Shown: positions 32,306-40,083 of the stretch, piece after piece
Numbering within the stretch: the first letter of the stretch is position 1
Layout of the letters: every line of letters starts with the position of its first letter
Source of the DNA: Oscillospiraceae bacterium
GTDB taxonomy: Bacteria > Bacillota > Clostridia > Oscillospirales > Oscillospiraceae
Assembly: GCA_017461445.1 (NCBI GenBank)
Contig: JAFTXW010000019.1
Span: forward strand, 1 to 64,000
Reading direction: 5' to 3'
Length of the DNA: 64,000 nt
Notes under the pieces: model-generated
The model's input: the letters and a program-made list of their open reading frames with translations, nothing else
Told to the model about the DNA's origin: nothing
Database searches by the model: none
Translations under genes and position numbers: made by a program

Positions 32306-33339
32306 CAGCGGAGAAGCTTATATGCCAGCTGAGCTGCGTGGAGGAACGGTACATTGACGAGGCCGCGCCTGACTGGGGGATGGCAAGGGTATCCGGGCGG
32401 CGTATGCTTGCCATTGTTCTGGCGGCGGCTTTGGCTCTGCTGCTGGTCAGCTGCGGTGTGGTTGCGGCTATTTACGGCGACAATATCCAGAACTGGTTTT
32501 CCTATTACTGGGAGGCGGTGACGGGGCATGAGATGGGGGAAGGGCAGACGGCTGTCATAGACCATCTGACCCAGGAGATCGGCATCAGCCAGACGGTGGA
32601 TGGCATTACCGTTACCGTGGATTCTGCCACGGTGGGTGACGATAATTTCTTCCTGCTGCTGCGGGTAGAAGGGGCGGAATTTTCCAGGCGGCACAGCTAT
32701 GGCTTTGACGAGGTCCATATGGCGGTGGAGCCCGACCCGATGGCAGGGGGCGGTCTGGCCGGCTATGGCTTCCAGTTCCACGGCATTGATGGGGACGGGG
32801 CAGCTTTGTTCCTGATGGATTGGGCTTACACTGCGGAAACCGGGTATCGGGCGGATATCCAGCCTCTGGAAGTGACGCTGAATCTGACGGATTTTGGTCA
32901 GAACATGAACACGAAACCAAGAAAGGTGATCGGAGAGGGAGAATGGCATTTTGCTTTTACCATTGACCGCTCCCAACCGCCCCAGGTGCTGGAAATTCCC
33001 GACACTGAGGTTATTATGACGAACTTGAAGACGCTGGAGGATGTCCCTGTTATGATGACGGATATCCAGCTGACCAATACGGGACTGCGGCTGTGCTATG
33101 ACTACACGGGAGGAATGTTTGCCCTTTCGGCGGAAATCGACGTGATATTGAAAAGCGGGATCTCTGTCCACATCAGCGGTGGAGGAGGTTCTCCGTTGGC
33201 AGATGGTAATACCCTCAGCTGCTCCTACCAGTGGATGGTTCCCATTGATCTGGAGGAAGTGGCAGGACTGCAAATCGGTTATACTTATATACCAGTTGAT
33301 ACTGATTCCCAATTAAAACCTTTAATTCGCAAGAATTGA
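32302..33339 (+). CDS. DUF4179-like membrane anti-sigma factor
   Basis: A 345-residue protein: cytoplasmic 32-residue segment, one membrane helix (MLAIVLAAALALLLVSCGVV) and an outer region with GISQTVDGITVTVDSATVGDD and MTDIQLTNTGLRLCYDY, as in DUF4179 proteins that pair with Clostridia ECF sigma factors. ATG at 32302 overlaps the previous stop; an in-frame ATG at 32284 is less well placed. The last 14 codons (from 33298) lie inside the repeat element at 33299-33466, so the C-terminus VDTDSQLKPLIRKN was supplied by that insertion and the original end has been lost. Confidence 0.75.
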   Translation: MTAEKLICQLSCVEERYIDEAAPDWGMARVSGRRMLAIVLAAALALLLVSCGVVAAIYGDNIQNWFSYYWEAVTGHEMGEGQTAVIDHLTQEIGISQTVDGITVTVDSATVGDDNFFLLLRVEGAEFSRRHSYGFDEVHMAVEPDPMAGGGLAGYGFQFHGIDGDGAALFLMDWAYTAETGYRADIQPLEVTLNLTDFGQNMNTKPRKVIGEGEWHFAFTIDRSQPPQVLEIPDTEVIMTNLKTLEDVPVMMTDIQLTNTGLRLCYDYTGGMFALSAEIDVILKSGISVHISGGGGSPLADGNTLSCSYQWMVPIDLEEVAGLQIGYTYIPVDTDSQLKPLIRKN

Positions 33340-33466
33340 AGGTTTTGATATGAGAATCATATGAGACGGGATTTTACGATTTTCTTTCCGAAAATAGTAA
33401 AATCGGCAATGCCGTCAGGCAGTGCCCTTTTTATTAGAAATGAAAGATTTCTAATAAAAGTAGTAT
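33299..33466 (+). repeat. Full copy B of the four-hairpin repeat (168 bp)
   Basis: Runs from ATACTGATTCCC to AAAGTAGTAT. Hairpin 1: 33315-33328 with 33333-33346, loop GCAA. Hairpin 2: 33370-33384 with 33390-33404, loop TTTCC, one mismatch. Hairpin 3: GGCAATGCC, loop GTCA, GGCAGTGCC. Hairpin 4: 33427-33440 region with loop GAAAG. The ends can be read as TA target duplications flanking CTGATT...AAGTAG. It overlaps the 3' end of the anti-sigma gene. Confidence 0.85.
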
Positions 33467-33517
33467 GAATAGAAGAAAACGGTATCCGTTCATAAAAGGG
33501 TGAACCTGTAAACGAAA

Positions 33518-33557
33518 GGTAGACACACAAAAACAGTGTGTCTACCGTTTCTTTTTT
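33518..33557 (+). terminator. Terminator after the sigma operon and repeat
   Basis: GGTAGACACAC (33518-33528) pairs with GTGTGTCTACC (33536-33546), then GTTTCTTTTTT. Confidence 0.88.
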
Positions 33558-33566
33558 GGAAAAGGA

Positions 33567-33595
33567 TTGCTTTTCCTGACAAGATGTGCGATAAT
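33567..33595 (+). promoter_or_regulatory. Promoter of recQ
   Basis: TTGCTT (33567-33572), 17-base spacer, GATAAT (33590-33595). Confidence 0.6.
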
Positions 33596-33627
33596 ATCCA
33601 GAACAAACGAACGGAAATGGTGAATCT

Positions 33628-35466
33628 ATGGACAAGACTGCCTTATTGCAGCAAATATTCGGTTATTCCAGCTTCCGGCCCGGGCAGGAGGAGCTGATCG
33701 ACGGGGTGCTCGGGGGGCGGGATGTATTTGGTATCATGCCCACCGGCGGCGGAAAGAGCATGTGCTATCAGATCCCCGGTCTGATACTGCCGGGGATCAC
33801 CCTGGTGATCTCGCCTCTGATCTCCCTGATGCGGGATCAGGTAATGGCGTTGAAAACCGCGGGAGTTCCCGCTGCCTTTATCAACAGCACCCTGAACGCT
33901 GCCCAGATGCAGGCGGTGTACCGGAATCTGCTGGCGGGACAATACAAGATCGTCTATGTCGCCCCCGAACGGCTGGACTACGGTGGCTTTGGGTCCATTG
34001 CGGAGAAGCTGCCCATTTCCTTCATCGCCGTGGACGAGGCCCACTGTATTTCCCAGTGGGGTCAGGATTTCCGGCCCAGTTACCTCAGAATCGTGAATTT
34101 TATTGAGAATCTTCCACGGCGTCCGGTGGTGGGAGCCTTTACTGCCACCGCCACAAAGCAGGTGCGGGAGGATGTGGAGCGGATACTAAAGCTGCAGGAT
34201 CCGGTGCGAACCGTCACGGGCTTTGACCGGCCAAATCTCTATTTTGAGGTCATCCGCCCGGAGCGAAAGGAAAAGGAGCTTCTGCGGCTGCTGGCCTCCC
34301 GCAGAAACAAAAGCGGCATCATTTACTGCGCCACCCGGAAAAAGGTGGAGTCTGTCTGTGAGACCCTCCGGGATCACGGCTATGCGGCCACCCGCTATCA
34401 CGCAGGCCTGGAGGAGAAGGAGCGTACCGAAAATCAGGAGGATTTCCTTTACGACCGAAAGACCGTCATGGTGGCCACCAACGCCTTCGGTATGGGCATC
34501 GACAAATCCAACGTCAGCTACGTCATCCACTACAACATGCCCAAGAGCATCGAGGCTTACTATCAGGAGGCGGGCCGGGCGGGACGGGATGGTGCGGAGG
34601 CGGAATGCTTTCTGCTGTACAGTTCCTCCGATGTAACCACTGCAAAATTCTTCATCAACAGCGATTCGGAAAACGAGGAAATGGATCCCAAGCAGCGGGA
34701 GATGGTTCGGCAGCAGGATCTGGCCCGGCTGGACGCTATGGTGGGGTACTGTAAAACGGACACCTGTCTCCGGGGCTACATTCTGGAATACTTCGGCCAG
34801 AAGCACCCCGAGGTTTGCGGGAACTGCGGAACCTGCATGGGGGATTTTGAGACGGTGGATATTACGAAGGAGGCTCAGATGATCCTGTCCTGTGTCCGCC
34901 GCATTTACGATAAGCTGGGCTATTATGTGGGCGTTGCTACCGTTGCCAGGGTCTTGCAGGGGAGCAAAGAAAAGAAACTGCTGGCCCTTGGTCTGCATGA
35001 ACTCAGCACCTACGGCCTCCTGAACACCATGGGCCGCACCGAGATCCGTGCTATGGCGGAGCGGCTGGAAGGGGAGGGGTATCTAGTGACCGAGGAGGAG
35101 CATAAGACCCTCCGTCTGACGCCAGAAGCGGCCCAGGTACTCTTCCAGGGAAAGAAGGTTACCATGCTGGTACGCAAGGAAGAAATCCAGGCCGTTAACG
35201 CTCCCGCTGCGGGCAAGCTCGCCGGTACCGATGGGGAGCTTTACGATGCCCTCCGGGAGCTGCGTGCCGAGCTGGCGCAGGAATCCCACATTCCCGCCTA
35301 TATGGTCTTCTCCAACGCTACGCTGACAGATATGGCCCGAAAGAAGCCTGCTACCATGTCCGAATTTAAGCGGGTATCCGGTGTGGGCGAGATCAAGGCT
35401 GCCTGGTATGGGCAGCAATTCCTGGAGCGGATCAAAGCCTTCCGGGAGGAAAACGAGCTTGCGTAA
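33628..35466 (+). CDS. recQ: ATP-dependent DNA helicase RecQ
   Basis: A 612-residue 3'-5' DNA helicase of recombination and repair. Walker A MPTGGGKS (residues 37-44), DEAHCISQWGQDFRPSY (motif II with the aromatic loop), FDRPNLYFEV, and motif VI YQEAGRAGRDG. The zinc site is CLRGYILEYF then CGNCGTC, followed by the winged-helix domain and a C-terminal HRDC domain (about 530-605, YMVFSNATLTDMARKKP). All canonical domains are present. The ATG follows GGAAATGGTG at normal distance. It starts a run of co-directional genes. Confidence 0.96.
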   Translation: MDKTALLQQIFGYSSFRPGQEELIDGVLGGRDVFGIMPTGGGKSMCYQIPGLILPGITLVISPLISLMRDQVMALKTAGVPAAFINSTLNAAQMQAVYRNLLAGQYKIVYVAPERLDYGGFGSIAEKLPISFIAVDEAHCISQWGQDFRPSYLRIVNFIENLPRRPVVGAFTATATKQVREDVERILKLQDPVRTVTGFDRPNLYFEVIRPERKEKELLRLLASRRNKSGIIYCATRKKVESVCETLRDHGYAATRYHAGLEEKERTENQEDFLYDRKTVMVATNAFGMGIDKSNVSYVIHYNMPKSIEAYYQEAGRAGRDGAEAECFLLYSSSDVTTAKFFINSDSENEEMDPKQREMVRQQDLARLDAMVGYCKTDTCLRGYILEYFGQKHPEVCGNCGTCMGDFETVDITKEAQMILSCVRRIYDKLGYYVGVATVARVLQGSKEKKLLALGLHELSTYGLLNTMGRTEIRAMAERLEGEGYLVTEEEHKTLRLTPEAAQVLFQGKKVTMLVRKEEIQAVNAPAAGKLAGTDGELYDALRELRAELAQESHIPAYMVFSNATLTDMARKKPATMSEFKRVSGVGEIKAAWYGQQFLERIKAFREENELA

Positions 35467-35516
35467 TTTGGTAAATTGTGCTATGGTAATGTAAATTTCC
35501 AATTGGAGGTAATTCC

Positions 35517-35987
35517 ATGTCGATAGAGAAAGTGAAAGCCTATTTCGCGGGCTTCGGAATGGCGTGTCGGGTTCTGGAATTCCCGGTTTCCTGCGCGACA
35601 GTGGAGCTTGCTGCTGAGGCACTGCACTGCGAGCCCTGCCGCATTGCCAAAACATTGTCCTTTGCCGTCCATGACGCACCCATCCTGGTGGTGGCAGCGG
35701 GGGACGCCAAGGTGGATAACGCCAAATTCAAGGCGCGGTTCGGCGTCAAGGCGAAAATGCTCAGCCGGGAGGACGCGGAGCCCCTGATCGGCCATGCTGT
35801 GGGCGGTGTATGCCCCTTCGCCATCAATGGGGGCGTTACCGTCTACCTGGACGAATCTCTGCGCCGCTTTGAGACGGTTTTCCCCGCCTGCGGCAGCAGC
35901 AACAGTGCGATTGAACTGACGATCGAAGAGCTTGAGAAATATTCAAATTTCACCGCCTGGGTGGATGTATGCAAAGCCTGGCAGTAA
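35517..35987 (+). CDS. YbaK/EbsC-family aminoacyl-tRNA deacylase
   Basis: A 156-residue protein expected to hydrolyse mischarged tRNA (Cys-tRNAPro or similar). The YbaK fold is seen in CATVELAAEALHCEPCRIAKTLSF, the KVDNAKFKARFGVKAKMLS helix and the GHAVGGVCPFAI motif before the final strand TVYLDESL. TTGGAGG lies 7 bases before the ATG. Likely co-transcribed with recQ and the GH31 gene. Confidence 0.85.
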   Translation: MSIEKVKAYFAGFGMACRVLEFPVSCATVELAAEALHCEPCRIAKTLSFAVHDAPILVVAAGDAKVDNAKFKARFGVKAKMLSREDAEPLIGHAVGGVCPFAINGGVTVYLDESLRRFETVFPACGSSNSAIELTIEELEKYSNFTAWVDVCKAWQ

Positions 35988-35997
35988 GGAGTAACAT

Positions 35998-38160
35998 ATG
36001 GATATTATTCATAATGAAGCAGTGACGGCATCGGGCCTGCGGGTTTCTATGCCCGTTCCGGGAATTGTCCGGGTCACCGATGGAAATCATAAAGGCAGCT
36101 ACATGGTCAGTGCCAAGCTCCGCAAATCCGCCCCCAAGCGGGAAGGGGAGCGTCTGACCTGGGGGAACATTTCTGTGGAGCCGGAAAATGGAATGGCCCT
36201 GTACTATGAAGGAAAACTGCTTTGCGCTGACTATCCCGGTGTCCGGCAGCCGAAGATCCCCATCTCCCAGGAGGAGCTGGAGCAATTGATGGCGGAAGGG
36301 CATGTGCCTGCCGGGCATCTGGACGCGGCCAGTGTCTGGAAGGTGGAGGTCTGCAAGCAGCTGCCTGAGGACGCAGTGATTTACGGCCTGGGCGACAAGA
36401 CCGGTTTTCTCAATAAGCGGCACTATGCCTACATTAACTGGAACACCGACGATGCCAAGCCCCACTGCGACAATTTCCAGAGCCTGTACAAGTCCATCAA
36501 TTTCTTCATGGTCTATTCCAAAAACGGCTGCATGGGCATTCTCGCTGATAACAGCTACCGTTCCCGCTTCGATTTTGGCAAGGAGAATGAGGACTATTAT
36601 TTCTGGTCCCACGCCGACGGCGCGTTGGATTACTACATGATCCCCGGAAAGACCCCGAAGGACGTTTTAAAGCGTTATCTAGTCCTGACCGGCAAGAGCA
36701 TGCTGCAGCAGAAATGGGTTTATGGCTTCCATCAGAGCCGCTGGAGCTACTATTCTCCTCGGGAGCTGCTGGAAATGGTGGATACCATGCGCAAAAACCG
36801 CCTGCCCATGGATGCGGTGCATATGGACATCGATTATATGGAGGGCTTCCGGGTCTTTACCTTCAATGAAAAACGTTTTTCTGATCCCAAGGGATTAACG
36901 GAGGCTCTTGCTCAGCGGAATGTAAAGCCTATCACCATCATTGATCCAGGCGTGAAGCTGGACCCCGGCTATTTCATGTACGACGAAGGTGTTGCCCAGG
37001 GCCATTTTGCGAAGAATCCCGACGGCTCCATTTACGAGGGCGCAGTCTGGCCCGGCCCTTCCGTATTCCCGGATTTCTCCCAGGAAAAGACCCGGCTGTG
37101 GTGGGGAGAAAAGCTGAAGATTCTGACCGATGCGGGCATCCGGGGAATCTGGAACGATATGAACGAGCCTGCCGACTTCACGGGACAGCTGCCTGACGAC
37201 GTGCAGTTTGCCGCAGGCACCCATAAGGAGCTTCACAATGTTTACGGTCACCTGATGGCGAAGGCCACCTATGAGGGCCTTATGAATGCGGACAGCCGCC
37301 GTCCCTTTGTCCTGACCCGGGCCTGCTGTGCCGGCTCCCAGAAATATTGTTCCGGCTGGACGGGGGATAATCACTCCATGTGGCAGCATTTGCAGCTGAG
37401 CCTGACCCAGATGATGAACCTGGGCCTGTCCGGTATGTACATGGTTGGCTCCGACGTGGGCGGCTTCGGTTCCGACTGTACGCCCGAACTGCTGGCCCGC
37501 TGGTTCCAGCTGGGTGCCATCAGTCCCTTCTTCCGGGACCACTATGCCAAGGGCACCCGGAACCAGGAGGCCTATGCCTTCGATGAAAAAACCATGGATG
37601 CCTGCCGGAAGGCACTGGAGCTGCGGTACCATCTGCTGCCCTATATCTACGACCTGGCCCATGAGGAAATGCCCATCCTGCGGCCGCTGGTGCTGGAATA
37701 TCCTGACGATCCCATGTGCCGGGAGCTGACGGATCAGTGTATGCTGGGCGACCAGCTTCTTGCGGCACCTGTTATGACCCCCGGCGTTACCGCCAGGGCG
37801 GTGTATCTGCCCAAGGGTGTGTGGTATGATTATTATACCGGGAAGCGTTATAGCGGCGGGAAATACATCCTTGCCGATGCGCCCGCTGACCGCATGCCCC
37901 TCTTCGCCAAGGCCGGTGCCATTATCCCCACCGCCAAGGGTATGCCCCAGTATGTGGAGGAGATCACGGAGATCGTTCTGGAAGTATTCCCCGGCAACGG
38001 CCGTCATGTGCACTACATGGACGACGGCGAGACAATGGATTATCAAAAGGGCGTAGTCCGAACAGTCAATATCACCGTCCGGGGCAAAAATGTTGCCCAG
38101 AAGGTAACCGCCGACGGTTACCCCGGCCCTGACAGCCTGGAAGTGAAGTGGATGGTTTGA
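35998..38160 (+). CDS. GH31 alpha-glucosidase
   Basis: A 720-residue cytoplasmic glycosidase that removes alpha-linked glucose (or xylose) from oligosaccharides. The barrel holds the nucleophile Asp387 in GIWNDMNEPADF and the acid/base Asp486 in VGSDVGGFGSD; DAVHMDIDYMEGF and FFRDHYAKGTRNQEAY are further family blocks. A proximal C-terminal beta domain ends with VHYMDDGETMDY. No signal peptide. AAGGAG lies 7 bases before the ATG, which is 10 bases after the YbaK stop. Confidence 0.92.
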   Translation: MDIIHNEAVTASGLRVSMPVPGIVRVTDGNHKGSYMVSAKLRKSAPKREGERLTWGNISVEPENGMALYYEGKLLCADYPGVRQPKIPISQEELEQLMAEGHVPAGHLDAASVWKVEVCKQLPEDAVIYGLGDKTGFLNKRHYAYINWNTDDAKPHCDNFQSLYKSINFFMVYSKNGCMGILADNSYRSRFDFGKENEDYYFWSHADGALDYYMIPGKTPKDVLKRYLVLTGKSMLQQKWVYGFHQSRWSYYSPRELLEMVDTMRKNRLPMDAVHMDIDYMEGFRVFTFNEKRFSDPKGLTEALAQRNVKPITIIDPGVKLDPGYFMYDEGVAQGHFAKNPDGSIYEGAVWPGPSVFPDFSQEKTRLWWGEKLKILTDAGIRGIWNDMNEPADFTGQLPDDVQFAAGTHKELHNVYGHLMAKATYEGLMNADSRRPFVLTRACCAGSQKYCSGWTGDNHSMWQHLQLSLTQMMNLGLSGMYMVGSDVGGFGSDCTPELLARWFQLGAISPFFRDHYAKGTRNQEAYAFDEKTMDACRKALELRYHLLPYIYDLAHEEMPILRPLVLEYPDDPMCRELTDQCMLGDQLLAAPVMTPGVTARAVYLPKGVWYDYYTGKRYSGGKYILADAPADRMPLFAKAGAIIPTAKGMPQYVEEITEIVLEVFPGNGRHVHYMDDGETMDYQKGVVRTVNITVRGKNVAQKVTADGYPGPDSLEVKWMV

Positions 38161-38192
38161 TCAATTTCCCAATAAAAAATGGAGGGATTCTT

Positions 38193-38831
38193 ATGGCAAA
38201 CGAAAAGCAGATGTATTACGACAAGCGTGGGCAGATTATGGTGAAGAATCTCCAAAGCCGTCATTTTGAGGCCTATTACTGCGCTGACAGGGCTGCGGCT
38301 CTTGACAAGGCTCTGGAGCTGATCCCCAAGGGGGCTACCGTGGGCTGGGGCGGCGCGCTTTCGGCTCAGCAGATCGGGCTGATGGATGCCCTTAACGCCG
38401 GGGAGTACAACACCATCGACCGGGATAAATGCAAAACCCCTGAGGAGAAGCTGCAGGCGGCAAAGGACAGTATGTTTGCCGATGTGTTCCTGACGGGAGC
38501 CAACGGCATGAGTCTGGACGGCCAGATGGTGAACATAGACGGCACCGGCAACCGGGTGGCCGCCATCGTCTACGGCCCCGGCTCCGTGATCGTGGTAGCG
38601 GGTATGAACAAGGTGGAGGACACCCTGGATGCCGCCATCCGCCGTGCCCGCACGGTGGCCGCTCCCATGAATAAGCAGCGGTTCCCTAACCGGACTCCGT
38701 GCGAGGTGACAGGCACCTGCGCCGACTGCAAGAGCGAGGGCTGCATCTGCAACCAGATCCTTATCACACGCCATTGCCGTCCAGTGGGCCGTATCAAGTT
38801 CATTATTGTGGGAGAGGATCTGGGCTTCTAA
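38193..38831 (+). CDS. LUD-domain protein (LutC/YkgG type)
   Basis: A 212-residue protein with the lactate-utilisation domain: VKNLQSRHFEAYYCADRAAA, ATVGWGGALSAQQIGLMDAL, DVFLTGANGMSLDGQMVNIDGTGNRVAA and CADCKSEGCICNQIL with Cys residues. LUD proteins act with LutA/LutB in L-lactate oxidation, but those partners are not present, so a stand-alone role is likely. ATG at 38193 follows GGAGGG. The GtrA gene starts at the base after its stop. Confidence 0.85.
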   Translation: MANEKQMYYDKRGQIMVKNLQSRHFEAYYCADRAAALDKALELIPKGATVGWGGALSAQQIGLMDALNAGEYNTIDRDKCKTPEEKLQAAKDSMFADVFLTGANGMSLDGQMVNIDGTGNRVAAIVYGPGSVIVVAGMNKVEDTLDAAIRRARTVAAPMNKQRFPNRTPCEVTGTCADCKSEGCICNQILITRHCRPVGRIKFIIVGEDLGF

Positions 38832-39251
38832 ATGATCGAAACCATTCGTAAATTGATAGAAAAACACTGGGATATTCTGTCCTATCTGTTCTTCGGTGTG
38901 CTGACGACAGTGGTCAATTATATCGTTTATCTGCCCTGCTATAACCTGCTGGGCCTGTCCGCTTCCGTCAGCAACGCAATCGCATGGGTGTTCGCTGTGG
39001 CATTTGCCTATTTGACCAATAAGCCTTTTGTATTCAAAAGCCGTGACTGGTCTGCAAAGACGGTCATCCCGGAGCTTGCCAAATTTGTCGGCTGCCGCAT
39101 TGGTTCCGGTGCCGCGGAAACGGTGATTCTGCTGCTGACCGTGGATGTGCTTGGCTGGAACGGAAATCTCTGGAAGCTGGTAACCAGTGTGCTTGTAGTC
39201 GTGCTGAATTATATTGGAAGCAAGCTGCTGGTATTTACAAAACGAACCTGA
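38832..39251 (+). CDS. GtrA-family membrane protein
   Basis: A 139-residue protein with four hydrophobic segments. SYLFFGVLTTVVNYIVYLPC at the start, the central AYLTNKPFVFKSR and the final VVLNYIGSKLLVF are the GtrA signature. GtrA-like proteins are thought to move or modify polyprenyl-linked sugars across the membrane. The ATG abuts the LUD stop with no gap, so it is translationally coupled. Ends at a terminator. Confidence 0.85.
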   Translation: MIETIRKLIEKHWDILSYLFFGVLTTVVNYIVYLPCYNLLGLSASVSNAIAWVFAVAFAYLTNKPFVFKSRDWSAKTVIPELAKFVGCRIGSGAAETVILLLTVDVLGWNGNLWKLVTSVLVVVLNYIGSKLLVFTKRT

Positions 39252-39256
39252 TTTCT

Positions 39257-39288
39257 TACCCCCGTTGCTTTGCAATGGGGGTATTTTC
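39257..39288 (+). terminator. Terminator after gtrA-like gene
   Basis: TACCCCCGTTGC pairs with GCAATGGGGGTA around a TTT loop, followed by TTTT. Confidence 0.85.
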
Positions 39289-39319
39289 CAATTTTCTGGA
39301 CAAGAATTTACAATTTGTT

Positions 39320-39348
39320 TCGACATACAGCAGTTCCTGTGCTATAAT
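39320..39348 (+). promoter_or_regulatory. Promoter of the ABC exporter-type pair
   Basis: TCGACA (39320-39325), 17-base spacer, TATAAT (39343-39348). Confidence 0.75.
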
Positions 39349-39380
39349 ATGTGTAATATTATGCGTTTGGAGTGATAGGT

Positions 39381-40082
39381 ATGGCTTTTGTTGAATTTCA
39401 TAACGTAGGAAAGACCTACCATATGGGCGAGGTGGAGATCAACGCACTCCACGATACCTCTTTCGAAGTGGAGAAGGGGGAGTTGGTGGTCATCGTGGGT
39501 CCCTCCGGTGCGGGTAAGACTACGCTGCTGAATATCCTGGGCGGTATGGATACTCTGTCCACGGGTCAGGTGTTCCTGGATGGGCAGGAGATTTCTGCGC
39601 TGAGCCGCAAGCAGCTGACGGACTACCGCCGCCATGATGTGGGATTTGTGTTCCAGTTCTATAACCTGATCGGAAACCTGACCGCACTGGAAAACGTGGA
39701 GCTGGCAAACCAGATCTGTAAGGACCCGCTTGACGCGGCGCAGGTACTGCAGGATGTAGGCTTGGGTGCCAGAAGTAAGAATTTCCCCAGTCAGCTGTCC
39801 GGCGGCGAGCAGCAGCGCGTAGCCATTGCCCGGGCCCTTGCCAAAAATCCGAAACTGCTGCTGTGCGACGAGCCCACCGGCGCGCTGGACTATCAGACCG
39901 GCAAGGCTATTTTGCAGCTGCTGCAGAATACAGGCCGAAAAACCGGTATGACCGTCATTATCATCACCCATAACGGCGCGCTGACTGCCATGGCCGACCG
40001 GGTCATTCAGGTCAGGAGCGGTACGGTCGTATCCGTGAAGCGGAACGAACATCCTGTGGATATTGCGGAGATCGAGTGGTAA
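39381..40082 (+). CDS. ABC transporter ATP-binding protein (MacB/LolD type)
   Basis: A 233-residue ATPase partnering the FtsX-type permease that follows. Walker A GPSGAGKT, the Q-loop [20 protein letters not shown], signature LSGGEQQR and Walker [13 protein letters not shown] are all present. The ATG at 39381 follows GGAG by 8 bases; an in-frame GTG at 39372 overlaps that site. One base separates its stop from the permease start. Confidence 0.92.
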   Translation: MAFVEFHNVGKTYHMGEVEINALHDTSFEVEKGELVVIVGPSGAGKTTLLNILGGMDTLSTGQVFLDGQEISALSRKQLTDYRRHDVGFVFQFYNLIGNLTALENVELANQICKDPLDAAQVLQDVGLGARSKNFPSQLSGGEQQRVAIARALAKNPKLLLCDEPTGALDYQTGKAILQLLQNTGRKTGMTVIIITHNGALTAMADRVIQVRSGTVVSVKRNEHPVDIAEIEW

Positions 40083-40083
40083 T

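Noticed and set aside
38193-38831. Lactate-utilisation operon (lutABC)
   Set aside because: Only a LUD-domain protein is present; no LutA- or LutB-type iron-sulphur genes are next to it.
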